The translations under genes were made by a program, and so were the position numbers. Positions 40,476 to 49,439 of a stretch of 64,000 bases of DNA are shown here, piece after piece. Origin of the DNA: Actinomyces sp. oral taxon 414 (GTDB lineage Bacteria; Actinomycetota; Actinomycetes; Actinomycetales; Actinomycetaceae); NCBI RefSeq assembly GCF_001278845.1, contig NZ_CP012590.1, positions 62,001 to 126,000 on the forward strand. Direction: 5' to 3'. The notes below the pieces were generated by a model that was not told where the DNA came from, did no database searches, and was given only the letters and a program-made list of their open reading frames with translations. The stretch's first letter is position 1. Each line of letters starts with the position of its first letter.

Positions 40476-41281
40476 TTGGGTGCGACCTCCTCGATCGTCC
40501 AGCCGGTCCCGTCCTTCCAGAGTAGTTGGACCAGTATTTCGATTTCGAATGCTTCGACGGTTGTTGGGGGGTTTCCTATATTGTGGGCTACATGCTCGTC
40601 GGACACGAGGTTGAGTTCGACGACGTAGCGGTCAGGGGTACTGGGGTCGTCGCTAATCGATGTGAAGGTGGTCTGCTGTCCCCAGGGGTCGGCCCAGCCG
40701 CCGGCGGTGTGCATGCTGGTCGTGTTCGTGATGACGGTGTTGCAGAATTTGCAGGTGGCGGCGCTCATGGCGCGGAAGTCGGTCAGGTCGCCGGTGGCGT
40801 GGACGTAGGGGTAGAGGGTGATGAAGTATTCGGCGGCGGCGACGGCTCCGGCCATGTCGTGCTGGTCGGCCTCGGCGGGGCGCTGGGGCGCGGGGGTGGC
40901 CAGGGCGGTGTCTCTCAGGGCCCGTTCCTGGGGGCTCAGGGCCGCGATGGCGCTGGCGGCGGCGGTGGCGGCCTGGGCGGCCGAGGCGGAGGCGGTGGCG
41001 AGTCTGCGGGCGTTGGCGGTGGCCATTCTCTCTTCGAGGTCCACCGTGGGGGAGGGGGTGGGGCCCGTGATGGTTCGCAGTGCCGCGCAGCCCGCCGCGG
41101 AGCACACGGCCAGCACCGCCGCCAGCACCACCGCTGCCCGTCGCACGACCCGCGGGCGTGGCGGCGGGGTTCGGGTCCCCGGGCGTCGAGTCGCCTGGTG
41201 CGGCGGCCGGTCCGCCCGCACCGGACGTCGCGGGGTCCTCGGGGCGAGGCGGGTCGAAGGGGGTAGGGGTGCGCGGAGCAT
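40472..41281 (-). CDS. DUF6318 family lipoprotein
   Basis: A 269-residue protein from ATG 41281; GTG 41146 gives a more ordinary signal peptide (VRRAAVVLAAVLAVCSAAGC) and may be the true start, while TTG 41404 is less likely. Lipobox SAAGC gives a lipid-linked Cys. The conserved DUF6318 block is AEYFITLYPYVHATGDLTDF, RAMSAATCKFCNTVI and WADPWGQQTTF, seen in many Actinomyces lipoproteins that precede a PKD-type protein. The CKFC pair may be a disulfide. Function unknown. Confidence 0.75.
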   Translation of the reverse strand: MLRAPLPPSTRLAPRTPRRPVRADRPPHQATRRPGTRTPPPRPRVVRRAAVVLAAVLAVCSAAGCAALRTITGPTPSPTVDLEERMATANARRLATASASAAQAATAAASAIAALSPQERALRDTALATPAPQRPAEADQHDMAGAVAAAEYFITLYPYVHATGDLTDFRAMSAATCKFCNTVITNTTSMHTAGGWADPWGQQTTFTSISDDPSTPDRYVVELNLVSDEHVAHNIGNPPTTVEAFEIEILVQLLWKDGTGWTIEEVAPK

Positions 41282-41763
41282 GCTGAACCACCGCCATTGG
41301 GGAACGCGCTCGGACAACGGGGCGCCGGCCGTCCCCGGGACGGGGATACGCCGACACACCGACCATAACCGCACTCCCGGCCCCACCGCCAGCACCACCG
41401 CCAAACCTGTGGAAAACCCCGGTGAGTCGTGGTCGGTTCGAGTGGGGCCGGATTCCCGGACCAGGGGCTCGGTGGTGCCCCCATGGGCCCGGTCGACCCC
41501 GATCGCCCGGCCGCGCGGGCCGCTGCCTCATCCCGGTCCGATGCCAATCAGATCCCACACGTCCAGTGCGTCCCACATGTCTCAGTGGGGTCCGATTCAT
41601 CCCCTGCGGGACTCGCCCCGGGGCGGGAAATGGCGCTTTGGGAGGATCGTTCCGCCCCGCACTCGACCATGCTGCCATCAGAACCGCGCAATCACGCGGA
41701 AACTTCCGGATGCATCCGGAGTGCTGACCCGAACGATCCTCCCAGGGCGCCAGAACCGGGGAC
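41282..41763. other. Gene-free stretch with long imperfect inverted repeat
   Basis: About 480 nt between the DUF6318 lipoprotein start and the accessory island, with no credible gene. It contains 41632-41652 and 41731-41751, a 21-bp inverted repeat (19 of 21) with a 78-nt interior. The left part must carry the promoter of the minus-strand lipoprotein operon, but no clear hexamer stands out. Confidence 0.5.
41632..41751. repeat. 21-bp inverted repeat (19/21), arms 78 nt apart
   Basis: GGCGCTTTGGGAGGATCGTT (41632-41651, plus C) pairs with GAACGATCCTCCCAGGGCGC (41731-41750, plus C). The two mismatches would be G-U pairs in one RNA orientation. The interior also holds the self-complementary TCCGGATGCATCCGGA near 41705-41720. 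Confidence 0.75.
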
Positions 41764-41804
41764 CAGCGGGGTCCGCGCGCCCGTTGACGCCGCGGACCCC
41801 GCTG
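41764..41804 (-). terminator. Strong hairpin terminator downstream of the sigma-like gene
   Basis: CAGCGGGGTCCGCG and CGCGGACCCCGCTG form a perfect 14-bp stem with a 13-nt loop, 46 nt past the stop of the minus-strand gene ending at 41851. It marks the left edge of the accessory island's transcripts. Confidence 0.65.
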
Positions 41805-41850
41805 ATGCGATTCCCGCCGGGCCCGCCCCGCGGCGGGGCCGGCCGTGCGC

Positions 41851-43152
41851 CTACTCGTCGGCCATGGCGAGCCGTTCCCGCGCGAGCCTCTTCGACGCGA
41901 TGATGTCGTCGGCCCACTGGGTCGCCAGGCGGCGGACCTCGATCCCCATTGAGGAGGGGCTCTGGGGCGTGTCGGGAGCGCAGTGCGAGACGACGAAGTC
42001 GATCTTGGCCACGGCCCGCTGGAGCAGCCGCAGGTGCTCGCCCTCCGGGTCGGCCGCGTAGGCGGCGGAGTCGAAGGACTCCATGATCTGGTCCTGGGCG
42101 CGGCGGAGCCGGATGAGGAGGGTGCTCTCGTCGTCGATGAACGGGAAGCCTCCGCCCGCGGGCAGGGAGTCGACGCTCTCCTGGCCCGGTGCGACGGCCA
42201 CCGCGCCGCCAATGACCTCGCCCAGCTGCCGGGAGTCGGAGTCGCTCGCCGAGCCGTCATAGGACGCGCTGAAGGAGGAGGGCGTGGCGCGATTGCGCTC
42301 GAGGGGTTCCAGGACCCTTCGGCACCACCAGTCCCTACCGCCCGTGCGGACCCGGCTCAGGACCGCCTCGGCGTTCACCAGAATGGCCCTCACGCGCTTG
42401 GTGGCGGTGACGGTATCACACCCGTGGGCAGTGGCATAGTAATCTGACAGGGCGCTTATCGGAATGGCCGTACACCTGTAGTCATTGAGCCTCTCGACGA
42501 GCATGGCCACGATCTTCTTCGTCTCAGGTGACAGGTCCCCCGGAACCCTTTCGGCGTCGATTCTGGCAATCCCCCCGTCTCTGCCGGTGAGGTGACGGAA
42601 GAGATCTTTGGCATTGTTATTAACAATAGTGCGGATAAAGCCCGCGAGGTTGCCCTTCTCCTTTCGTGGCCTGCGGCCATCCCTATTGAGCTTGCAAATG
42701 ACTCCAGAAAAGTCATCGCCGTCCGAGCTCATGCCGAAGACAACGGCATGAGCGAAGTCCATGCACGCCTCGCAGGCCCGGGAGGTCGCCTCGGTCAGGT
42801 CGGCCGTCCCCTGCGGGGTCGACGACGCGCGGCGGAAGGGATTTGAGCCGCGGCCCCCGCCATGGAGCCTGAAGTCGTGGAATAGCTTGGTCGTGGGACT
42901 GTCGTATGCGAATTCGAGTATGTGTCGAACCTGCTCGTGGAAATCCTGCTCGCTGACGCATCGGATCCGCTCCGGGGCCCTGCGGCCCGCCAGGAGCATG
43001 TCCACAGCGCCCCCGCCGGCGCCCGGGACGATGTAGACGGTCTGCGGGATGATCTCCGACCCGCGGTTCGGGGTCCTCCGATGCGCGGGTACCGTGAGCA
43101 TGCGGTAGCACGCGATCCTCTCGGCCTCTGCGTAGGGCATGCGATCTGGCAT
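41851..43152 (-). CDS. Unknown protein, distant sigma-factor-like features
   Basis: A 433-residue protein from ATG 43152 with AAGGAGG 6 nt upstream. I do not recognise a family. Residues about 170-215 (KEKGNLAGFIRTIVNNNAKD, LFRHLTGRDGG) resemble the region 2 helix of ECF sigma factors, where WL/FIR-T-I-x-N-x-AxDxxR is typical, and PISALSDYYATAHGCDTVTA with the following helix could be a region 4-like helix-turn-helix. The N-terminus (MPYAEAERIACYRML) and C-terminal 150 residues are novel. It lies 64 nt after a Clp-like ATPase gene on the same strand, so the two form an operon. A DNA- or RNA-polymerase-binding role is a guess; a non-enzymatic helical protein is equally possible. Confidence 0.5.
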   Translation of the reverse strand: MPDRMPYAEAERIACYRMLTVPAHRRTPNRGSEIIPQTVYIVPGAGGGAVDMLLAGRRAPERIRCVSEQDFHEQVRHILEFAYDSPTTKLFHDFRLHGGGRGSNPFRRASSTPQGTADLTEATSRACEACMDFAHAVVFGMSSDGDDFSGVICKLNRDGRRPRKEKGNLAGFIRTIVNNNAKDLFRHLTGRDGGIARIDAERVPGDLSPETKKIVAMLVERLNDYRCTAIPISALSDYYATAHGCDTVTATKRVRAILVNAEAVLSRVRTGGRDWWCRRVLEPLERNRATPSSFSASYDGSASDSDSRQLGEVIGGAVAVAPGQESVDSLPAGGGFPFIDDESTLLIRLRRAQDQIMESFDSAAYAADPEGEHLRLLQRAVAKIDFVVSHCAPDTPQSPSSMGIEVRRLATQWADDIIASKRLARERLAMADE

Positions 43153-43216
43153 GGCTGCCTCCTTCGGTGAGGGCCCGAGTCGGCTGCTCGGGCCTGTCGA
43201 AGGGACAGCGCGGTGT

Positions 43217-45238
43217 TTATTCCTTGGCGAGACGATGACGGCGGCGCGGCGCAGCCCGGCCCCTCCGCGTGCTCCGACGGCGCGTGCGCGCGAGGGTCTG
43301 CGCAGGTGGGGCCGCAGGTGCGGAGGGTGCGGAGGGATTCGCAGATGCTGAAGGTTTCGCTGGTGCGGAAGGATCCTCGGGCGGGCTGACGGCGCTGCCC
43401 GGATCGACGGCGCTGCCCGGATCGACGGCGCTGCGCGGATCGACGGCGATAGCGCCGTCGTGCACGATGGCCCGGTAGGCCCCGGCGGGCCGCCCGAGCA
43501 GCGGCGCGGCGAGGGCCTGCTCCACGGTGCGCTGGAGGCGACGGGCGCCGTCGGGCCGGGTGAGGGCCTCGGCGAGCAGCCGCTCGCGCACCCGCGCCCC
43601 CACCTCCAGCTCGTAGCCGGCGGCGCCGGCCACCCGCGACAGGTCGGCCAGGACGGAGTCGAGGACCGCGGCCATGCGGGGGCGGTCGAGGCCAGCCATG
43701 AGGACGAGGGCGTCGAGGCGGTTGAATACCTCGGGCGGCAGGAGGCGCCTGACCTGCGCCTCGGCGTTGTGGCGGCGGTCGTGCCCGTCGCCGAATCCGG
43801 TCGTCGTGCGCGTGAGGGCCTCGGCCCCGGTGTTGGCCGTGAGGACCACGTGCAGTCCGGAGGCGTCCACCGTCCTGCCCGAGTAGTCGGTGAGCGTGCC
43901 ATTGCCGAGGAGCTCGAGCAGGAGGGCGTCGCGCAGGACGGGCGAGGCCTTGTCCACCTCGTCGAGCAGGAGGACGGCGTGCGGGCTCGCCTCGATGCGG
44001 GTGGTGAGCCAGCCGCCGCGGCTGGTCGAGCCGACGTAGCCGGGGGGCGAGCCGAGCAGGGCCGAGCCGAGATGGTCGGAGGTGAGCGATCCCATGTCCA
44101 CCCGGATGAGCGGCTCGGGGCCCCTGCCGACCTGCTCGGCGAGCGTGCGCGCCAGCAGCGTCTTGCCGGTCCCGGTGCCCCCGGCCAGCAGCAGGGCGGA
44201 ACGGGGCCGGTCGCGCACCAGGCGCAGCCCCGAGGCGCCCAGCGCCACCTGGGTGGCCACGGCGCGGCACGCCTCCTCCTGGCCCAGGACCGTGGCGGAC
44301 AGGGCCGCGAAGAGCTGCTCGACGTCGGGGGCGGCGGTCTCGGGCCGGGCGTCGTCTTCCTGCGGGGGCAGGATGCGCGGGCGTCCCAGGATCGCCCCCC
44401 GGCACGCCCACAGGTCCAGCAGCCCCTCCCCGAAGCGGGGTTGGTCCTGCTCACCCTCCGGAGGGTCGGCCAATGCCGCGGCGGCGATCGTCGGTTCGGG
44501 GATGGTGACCTCGTGGTATTGCTCCAGCCGCCTGGCGGCCGTGCGCAGGTAGTCCATGATCTCCGTGGAACCGGGGCAGGGGCGGGCGTCCACGGATGCG
44601 GTTCCCGGCAGCAGGAGGGGGGCGCCGCCCAGGTCCTCCAGCTCCTCCCAGCCCCGGGCGGTGAGGACGATGAGCGCTGGGACGCCGAGGTCGCGGGCCG
44701 TCGCGCGCGCCGCGCGGGGCAGGCCCGACTCGACGGGGTCGTCGTCCATGACGACCAGGACGTGGCGCCGGTCATCAGGGGGGAGGCCGTCTTCCGCGCG
44801 GGCGCGCAGGTCCGTCAGGCTCCGGCACCTGTGCAGGACGCAGGCCCGGTGCGCGGGGCGGTTGGCGGGGCGGTCGGCGGGCGGGGCGGTGTTCTCCAGG
44901 GCGTCGTCGAGTCGGTCGATCAGGTCGTCGGGCGCGAGGTGATCGGGGGTGATGAGGATGGTGTCCTGCGGATCGCGGGCGATGAGGCGGGAGAGCACCT
45001 CCAGGGGCCAGCCGTCGAGATCGGGATGTCGCGACTGGTTCTCGGGCGGCAGCGGCGCGCCCGCGCACGGCGCGGGGGTCGCGGGGGGCTCCCGCACGGG
45101 CTTCTGGGCGCGGGAGTCCTGCATGAGGTACGACGGCGGGGCGAGGCGGGGCGGTTGGGCGCGGCGCGGCGACACGGCGAGCGGGGCGCGGACACGGGCA
45201 TAGGTGTGGACATTATTGAAGTGCAGTCGATTGCTCAC
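43217..45238 (-). CDS. Clp-like AAA+ ATPase (single ClpB D2-type module) with novel N-terminus
   Basis: A protein of up to 673 residues. The C-terminal part is a ClpA/ClpB D2-type AAA+ module: VLGQEEACRAVATQVALG, Walker A GGTGTGKT, SDHLGSALLGSPPGYVGSTS (pore-loop region GYVG), Walker B HAVLLLDEVDKASP, sensor VVLTANTGAE, and RRLLPPEVFNRLDALVLMAG, followed by the small D2 domain. The N-terminal 250 residues are unlike ClpB and contain a Rossmann-like segment (RHVLVVMDDDPVESGLPRAA, ALIVLTARGWEEL). No first AAA domain and no middle coiled coil. The tail has SAVDPG repeats. Start is uncertain: GTG 45238, GTG 45175 and ATG 45124 are in frame and none has a ribosome site. Likely an unfoldase or remodeller for the island. 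Confidence 0.8.
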   Translation of the reverse strand: MSNRLHFNNVHTYARVRAPLAVSPRRAQPPRLAPPSYLMQDSRAQKPVREPPATPAPCAGAPLPPENQSRHPDLDGWPLEVLSRLIARDPQDTILITPDHLAPDDLIDRLDDALENTAPPADRPANRPAHRACVLHRCRSLTDLRARAEDGLPPDDRRHVLVVMDDDPVESGLPRAARATARDLGVPALIVLTARGWEELEDLGGAPLLLPGTASVDARPCPGSTEIMDYLRTAARRLEQYHEVTIPEPTIAAAALADPPEGEQDQPRFGEGLLDLWACRGAILGRPRILPPQEDDARPETAAPDVEQLFAALSATVLGQEEACRAVATQVALGASGLRLVRDRPRSALLLAGGTGTGKTLLARTLAEQVGRGPEPLIRVDMGSLTSDHLGSALLGSPPGYVGSTSRGGWLTTRIEASPHAVLLLDEVDKASPVLRDALLLELLGNGTLTDYSGRTVDASGLHVVLTANTGAEALTRTTTGFGDGHDRRHNAEAQVRRLLPPEVFNRLDALVLMAGLDRPRMAAVLDSVLADLSRVAGAAGYELEVGARVRERLLAEALTRPDGARRLQRTVEQALAAPLLGRPAGAYRAIVHDGAIAVDPRSAVDPGSAVDPGSAVSPPEDPSAPAKPSASANPSAPSAPAAPPAQTLARTRRRSTRRGRAAPRRRHRLAKE
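43388..43441. repeat. 18-bp tandem repeat, three units, in the Clp-like gene
   Basis: Unit GACGGCGCTGCCCGGATC at 43388, 43406 and 43424 (the last with one change). It encodes the C-terminal DPGSAV repeat and preserves frame, so unit number may vary. Confidence 0.85.
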
Positions 45239-45245
45239 GCTGTAT

Positions 45246-45276
45246 ATGACGGACACGACGTCTCCGTGTCCGTCAT
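45246..45276. promoter_or_regulatory. Palindromic operator candidate in the divergent promoter region
   Basis: ATGACGGACACG (45246-45257), 7 nt, CGTGTCCGTCAT (45265-45276): a perfect 12-bp inverted repeat between the divergent Clp-like and unknown-protein genes. The same 12-mer occurs once more in the window, at 58980-58991, in the gap ahead of the minus-strand unknown helical gene. The location and repeat suggest a repressor or activator site shared across the island. Confidence 0.6.
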
Positions 45277-45368
45277 GCACGACGAGGGCCGCGCGCCGCG
45301 GGGCCCGCCCCGCCGGGTCCCGCCCGGACGGGGCGGTTCGAGTCGTCAAGGGGGTGTGCCCGGCCATG

Positions 45369-47207
45369 CGATGCCATACCATGGAGCGCGGATTGGAGAG
45401 CGAGCGCCCGGGGGTTGGTGTGGTCAGCGCGGAGAGCGCCCTCAGAAGCGGCTGGGCGCGGGTGTACGAGCACCAGCCCGGACTCGTGGGCAGATGGACG
45501 CAACGGCTAGGCCGCGTCGGCCAGCCGCCCCGCGTCGAGGGGCTGCCAATGGCCTCCCTCCGCAAACAGCTGCTTCCGACGTTCTTGGCCGGGGAGTTCA
45601 CCGATCCGTCGTCGCTGCTCAACCGGGCCCGCTACCGCAGCCTCAACCACGACGAGGCGAGGAGACTGGAGGACCGGATCGCGGACGGCGCCTCCAGGAT
45701 CGTCGACGCGCTGCGCATGATCGAGGCCCTGGAGGGCTGCTCGCAGGAGAGCCCGGAGTGGGCGAAGCTCTTTTCGAAGCGGAACAAGCAGTGGCGGACC
45801 CGCAAGTTCGTCGCGGAGACCCGCAAGAGGCTCGACGGCGGAGGGCGCCTCCCCGCGACCCGCCAGGAGATTGACGTCGTCCTCGGCGAGATCATGGAGC
45901 GGGAGAGCCTCAGGCCCCGGCTCGACGACCTGCGCGGCCTGCTCGACGACCCCGCGGTTGCCGCTGAGCTCGCCGCTTCCCTGCGCGATACCTGGCGGCC
46001 CCCGCCCGAAGCGGCCCGCGGGCCCCGGGCCGGCGCGGCGCACCTGCTCGCGGGGGAGCTGCGCGGCTTCGCGACCCGCCCCTTCCAGACGGTGGACGCG
46101 ACGGGCCGGGAGACGGACCTGCCCGAGGCGAGCGAGCAATGGCGGTATCTGCGGACGCAGGACGACGCGACCGACGGGTCCGTCGACGGGCTCCTGCTGG
46201 ACAGAGCGCCCGCTCTGGGGCTCACTCAGGCCGTGGACGCCTCCTCCGTTCGCGCCCCGGTCCGTCTCCGCCAGACCGGGACGGGGCGCGCCCCCCTGGA
46301 GTGGAGCTTCGAGGAGAGGGTCGGGGCCGTCCTGGCGAACCTCCCCGACGACTACCGCACCGGCGCCCTGCTCGACGACCTGCGCGACGAGGTCGCGCGG
46401 TGCGCCCACTGGACGGGTCTGGGCCGCCTCGACGACCGGATGGTTCTTCTCCTGGTCGGCGTCGTCGTCGAGCAGGCGCAGAGACGTGGGTGGCGGGGCG
46501 CCGGCAGGATCGACCGGGAGGAGCGCCGGACCCTCGTCAATTGGCTCATCGCCGTCCACAGCCGCGTCAGTCGGAGGATCGTCGAGGCGTCCTGGAACTC
46601 CGTCTTGTGCCATGGGCGGTGGAACGGGCGGCCGGAGGGCGTGGGGGACATGGTCGACCTGAGGGCGCAGCGGGATCCCGACGCCTGGGCGGACGACCGC
46701 CTCATGAGCGAGATCGGTCGTGTCGCCTGGAGGAGGCTGCACCGCGGGGAGTACCTGCACGACCCCGTCAGGGACGATCTGACGGCCCTGTCCCGGGACT
46801 TCGGGCATTGGCTGAACGACGCCGCCCACTTCGTCGTCGAGCACGACGTCGAACACGACGAACCGGGCCGGTCCCGGACCGCCGGCCCCCGATCGGCCGC
46901 CGACGTCCTCACCGCGATCAACCGCGGCCTGTGCGCGTCCGCCGAGCAGAGCACCGGCCTGGGCAGGGGCGTTCTCAGCGGCTACCTCGTGGCCGTGCGG
47001 CGCTGCCGGTCCGCCGCGGAGCCCGGGGCCGGGGACATCGGGGCGCTGAGGGCCGCCCGCACGAGGATTGAGGAAATGCTGCGGCGCTGGCGCCGCGAGG
47101 GAGTGATGGGGATGGCCGGCATGGACCTGACGGTCGAGGACGTCGTCGCGGCGCTCGACGGGCTTGAGGTCCCGGAGGCCGGGGAGGAGGCCCGCCATGA
47201 GTCCTGA
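45369..47207 (+). CDS. Unknown 612-residue protein
   Basis: First gene of a plus-strand pair. ATG 45369 (AAGGGGG 11 nt upstream) is chosen; ATG 45384, GTG 45420 and ATG 45549 (GAGGGG 6 nt upstream) are alternatives, and codon bias already looks coding from about 45420. No family recognised. It is mostly helical and charged: VYEHQPGLVGRWTQRLGRVG, FTDPSSLLNRARYRSLNHDE, then LLVGVVVEQAQRRGW, AHFVVEHDVEHDE and RGVLSGYLVAVRRCR. No signal peptide, membrane helix or NTPase motif. The next start lies inside its stop region, so the two proteins are made together and may form a complex with the divergent Clp-like ATPase. Confidence 0.65.
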   Translation, partial: RCHTMERGLESERPGVGVVSAESALRSGWARVYEHQPGLVGRWTQRLGRVGQPPRVEGLPMASLRKQLLPTFLAGEFTDPSSLLNRARYRSLNHDEARRLEDRIADGASRIVDALRMIEALEGCSQESPEWAKLFSKRNKQWRTRKFVAETRKRLDGGGRLPATRQEIDVVLGEIMERESLRPRLDDLRGLLDDPAVAAELAASLRDTWRPPPEAARGPRAGAAHLLAGELRGFATRPFQTVDATGRETDLPEASEQWRYLRTQDDATDGSVDGLLLDRAPALGLTQAVDASSVRAPVRLRQTGTGRAPLEWSFEERVGAVLANLPDDYRTGALLDDLRDEVARCAHWTGLGRLDDRMVLLLVGVVVEQAQRRGWRGAGRIDREERRTLVNWLIAVHSRVSRRIVEASWNSVLCHGRWNGRPEGVGDMVDLRAQRDPDAWADDRLMSEIGRVAWRRLHRGEYLHDPVRDDLTALSRDFGHWLNDAAHFVVEHDVEHDEPGRSRTAGPRSAADVLTAINRGLCASAEQSTGLGRGVLSGYLVAVRRCRSAAEPGAGDIGALRAARTRIEEMLRRWRREGVMGMAGMDLTVEDVVAALDGLEVPEAGEEARHES

Positions 47208-48639
47208 GACGGGGCTGGGAGGACCCGGGGCCCGCGCGGAGCCGGACCTCGTCCGCCTTCACTTGACCGACTCCGCCCTGGTCATTGACCCGGGCGGCGG
47301 CGAGCTCCGGGAGGACCTGGTGCGCCCCGCCCTACCCGTGGACGGCGGCGAGATCGTGTGCGACCCGGGGATCGCCGACCCGGCGGGGGCGGGGCGCATG
47401 AGCGCCCGTCTCCTGGACGGGAGGGTGCCCGAGTGGGTCGGCCTGATTTACGGGCCCGAGGTCGCCCGCGCCGCCGGGCAGATGCTGGACCGGACGGCCA
47501 GGCCGGAGTCCGACGGCGCCGTCGGACTGACACAGACGGTGCACAGCACCTGGTTCACCCGCCCCTCCCGGGCCGCCTGGATCTTCCTGCGCCTAGCCCA
47601 GGGGCTGTGGATCCGCCGCTACTGGCCGAGCCCGGCCGACGGATCGGCTCTCGCGATCGACCCCTTCCTTCTGGACCTGGAGCTGGGCGCGCTCATGCGG
47701 ATGGAGCCGGTGCCCGTCTGCTTCGGCAGCGATGCCATGGAGTCGCTGGTCTACGGTCCTCACCGGGACCGGATCCGCGGGGCGGCCGAGCACCTGCGCG
47801 ACCACGGCGCGGAGGACATCCTCGTGCGGAAACTGCATGTTCTGCTGCGGCGCGCGCTGTCCTGGCTGATCGAGCGGATCGAGGACGATGAGGGCGATGA
47901 GGACAATGAGGGTGACGACGGGGACGGCCCGGGCGCCGGGGACGAGATCGATGCCCTGTGGGCCCTGTACGACGATCTCGGGGGGCTGCCCCGGGCCGTG
48001 AAGCAGTTCTACTTCGCCCCGGTAATGCGGGAGCCGCGCGCGCGGCGTGCGTGCGTCCAGCCGGAGGACGTGTGGGAGGGCGGATCCCTCGTGCGCCACG
48101 GCACCGATGCCCTGGACTGGTCTCAGAACTTCTGCGGTCTTCTCGCCACCGACAACGACGCCGTGCGGTGGGTCGTGGCCCCCGTCCGCGACGGCGGATT
48201 CAGGCTCGACGTCTCAGTGGCCGTGGCCGATCGGATCGCCCACGATATCGACGGCGCCAGGGCCCTCGCCCGGGTCCCGATTCCGGGTTTCCTGCCCGTG
48301 CTCGTCGAGCTGAGGCCCGATGAGGCCGGGGCGCGTCTGACGGGATGGGCGGCGGTGACGGCCGATGAGATGCGGGCCATTGACGTCGTTGACGTGGTGA
48401 GCGTGCCGGGCGCGAGGGCTCCGCTGCGCGGGCCGGCGCGCGAGCGGATGCGGGAGCTTCAGGACGGGGCGACGCGCTGGGCGCGCCGGAGGAGTCGGTC
48501 CGTGCGGCAACAGGTGGAGGCGCCGGATGTGCAGTCCTGGGATCTTCTGGTCCCCAGGACGATCCCGGCGGGCTTGGATCTGAGCATGCCCTGGGCGGCC
48601 GAGGTGGCGGCCGCCCAGGGCATCGTCATGCGGCCGTAG
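47197..48639 (+). CDS. Unknown 480-residue protein
   Basis: Starts at ATG 47197, overlapping the previous gene by 11 nt, with GGGGAGGAGG 4 nt ahead. No family recognised. The N-terminal half is mixed alpha/beta (VRLHLTDSALVIDPGGGELR, EWVGLIYGPEVARAAGQ, TVHSTWFTRPSRAAWIFLRL); near residue 230 is an acidic linker (EDDEGDEDNEGDDGDGPG). The C-terminal part has PIPGFLPVLVELRPDEAG and a basic helix (WARRRSRSVRQQVEA). No NTPase motif or membrane helix. A hairpin terminator follows 23 nt downstream. Confidence 0.65.
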   Translation: MSPETGLGGPGARAEPDLVRLHLTDSALVIDPGGGELREDLVRPALPVDGGEIVCDPGIADPAGAGRMSARLLDGRVPEWVGLIYGPEVARAAGQMLDRTARPESDGAVGLTQTVHSTWFTRPSRAAWIFLRLAQGLWIRRYWPSPADGSALAIDPFLLDLELGALMRMEPVPVCFGSDAMESLVYGPHRDRIRGAAEHLRDHGAEDILVRKLHVLLRRALSWLIERIEDDEGDEDNEGDDGDGPGAGDEIDALWALYDDLGGLPRAVKQFYFAPVMREPRARRACVQPEDVWEGGSLVRHGTDALDWSQNFCGLLATDNDAVRWVVAPVRDGGFRLDVSVAVADRIAHDIDGARALARVPIPGFLPVLVELRPDEAGARLTGWAAVTADEMRAIDVVDVVSVPGARAPLRGPARERMRELQDGATRWARRRSRSVRQQVEAPDVQSWDLLVPRTIPAGLDLSMPWAAEVAAAQGIVMRP

Positions 48640-48661
48640 GGCGGTGCCTGTCAATGAGAAC

Positions 48662-48690
48662 GACGCCGGCGGTCTCCGTCCGGCGGCGTC
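48662..48690 (+). terminator. Hairpin terminator after the two unknown genes
   Basis: GACGCCGGCGG, 7-nt loop, CCGGCGGCGTC: 10 of 11 pairs, starting 23 nt after the stop at 48639. Confidence 0.6.
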
Positions 48691-49439
48691 GGGGCGCCGG
48701 GATCGGATAGAGTAATCATGGGGCCGCGCCCCGCGGGGCCGGGCGCGCGTCCTCGTATTCTTCGGCGCAATGGAATGGAGGAGATGTGCTTATCGTAACC
48801 GAGGGGCCTGGAAGGTTATTCAGGAGTAGTTTTGAAGACGCAGAGCGCGAGTGATGCGGTGATTGTTTGCTCGAATGTATGCGGGGGGCGGCGGTAGTCG
48901 GTGCGGCGGATCCTCCGGGCCTTGATGTGGGAGGTGTGATGCGCTCGATCGCCTGGTGGATCCGGTTGATGCGCCTGTCGGCGTTCTTCACACCCTCGCG
49001 GAGTTCGCCGTTGGGGGCTTCTCGTACGGTGTGATCATTCCTCTTCCGACGTACCCCTTGTCGGCGCGTCCTTTGTCGGTGATCGGCTCTCTTCTCGCGC
49101 AGCCGGGCGAGCATCCTTGTCGAATTGATCATTGGACAGGCCGTGGTATGCTTCACGACGATGACCCCTCGTGGACTCATCAGGATGTTTGTTCTGCGCC
49201 CATATGATGTCCAACGGGGACGGGCCATCGCATATCACGTTCGACTCCCCAAGCATCCCCGTAATAACCTTACCGGATTTCCGTATTAATTCCTTCATCA
49301 TCACGTCGATATTGATTCATTCTGAAGCTCTTCTGGCGAGAAAGGGTAAATAATTCGCACGCACTTGGGATAAGCTATTCAGAACGCCATGGTCCAGCGA
49401 ACGTCTCCCTTTTTGCTACATGAATAGGATTGATTATTT
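48691..49439. other. AT-richer non-coding region with IS5 remnant
   Basis: About 750 nt without an intact gene. GC content is visibly lower than to the left; this marks a compositional break that continues to the right end. It contains the IS5-type transposase remnant (48816-49135) and the promoter of the TPR gene at its right edge. Confidence 0.6.
48816..49135 (-). pseudogene. IS5-family transposase C-terminal remnant
   Basis: On the minus strand two frames together encode the end of an IS5-group DDE transposase: ADKGYVGRGMITPYEKPP, a frameshift, NGELREGVKNADRRINRIHQ with AIERIT, a second frameshift, and IKARRIRRTDYRRP through FEQTITASLALCVFK to a stop at 48816. DKGYxGRG...TPYxKPP, then RIHQxIER and DYRRPxxTFxxTI are the hallmarks of this group. 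The N-terminal part and both element ends are not identifiable. A decayed fragment. Confidence 0.7.

Noticed and set aside
41421..41440. tRNA T-loop-like GGTTCGA
   Set aside because: No acceptor or anticodon stem could be built around it.
48716..49228. Intact 170-codon gene on the minus strand
   Set aside because: Its translation is a frame-mixed piece of an IS5 transposase; the recognisable residues switch frames twice.
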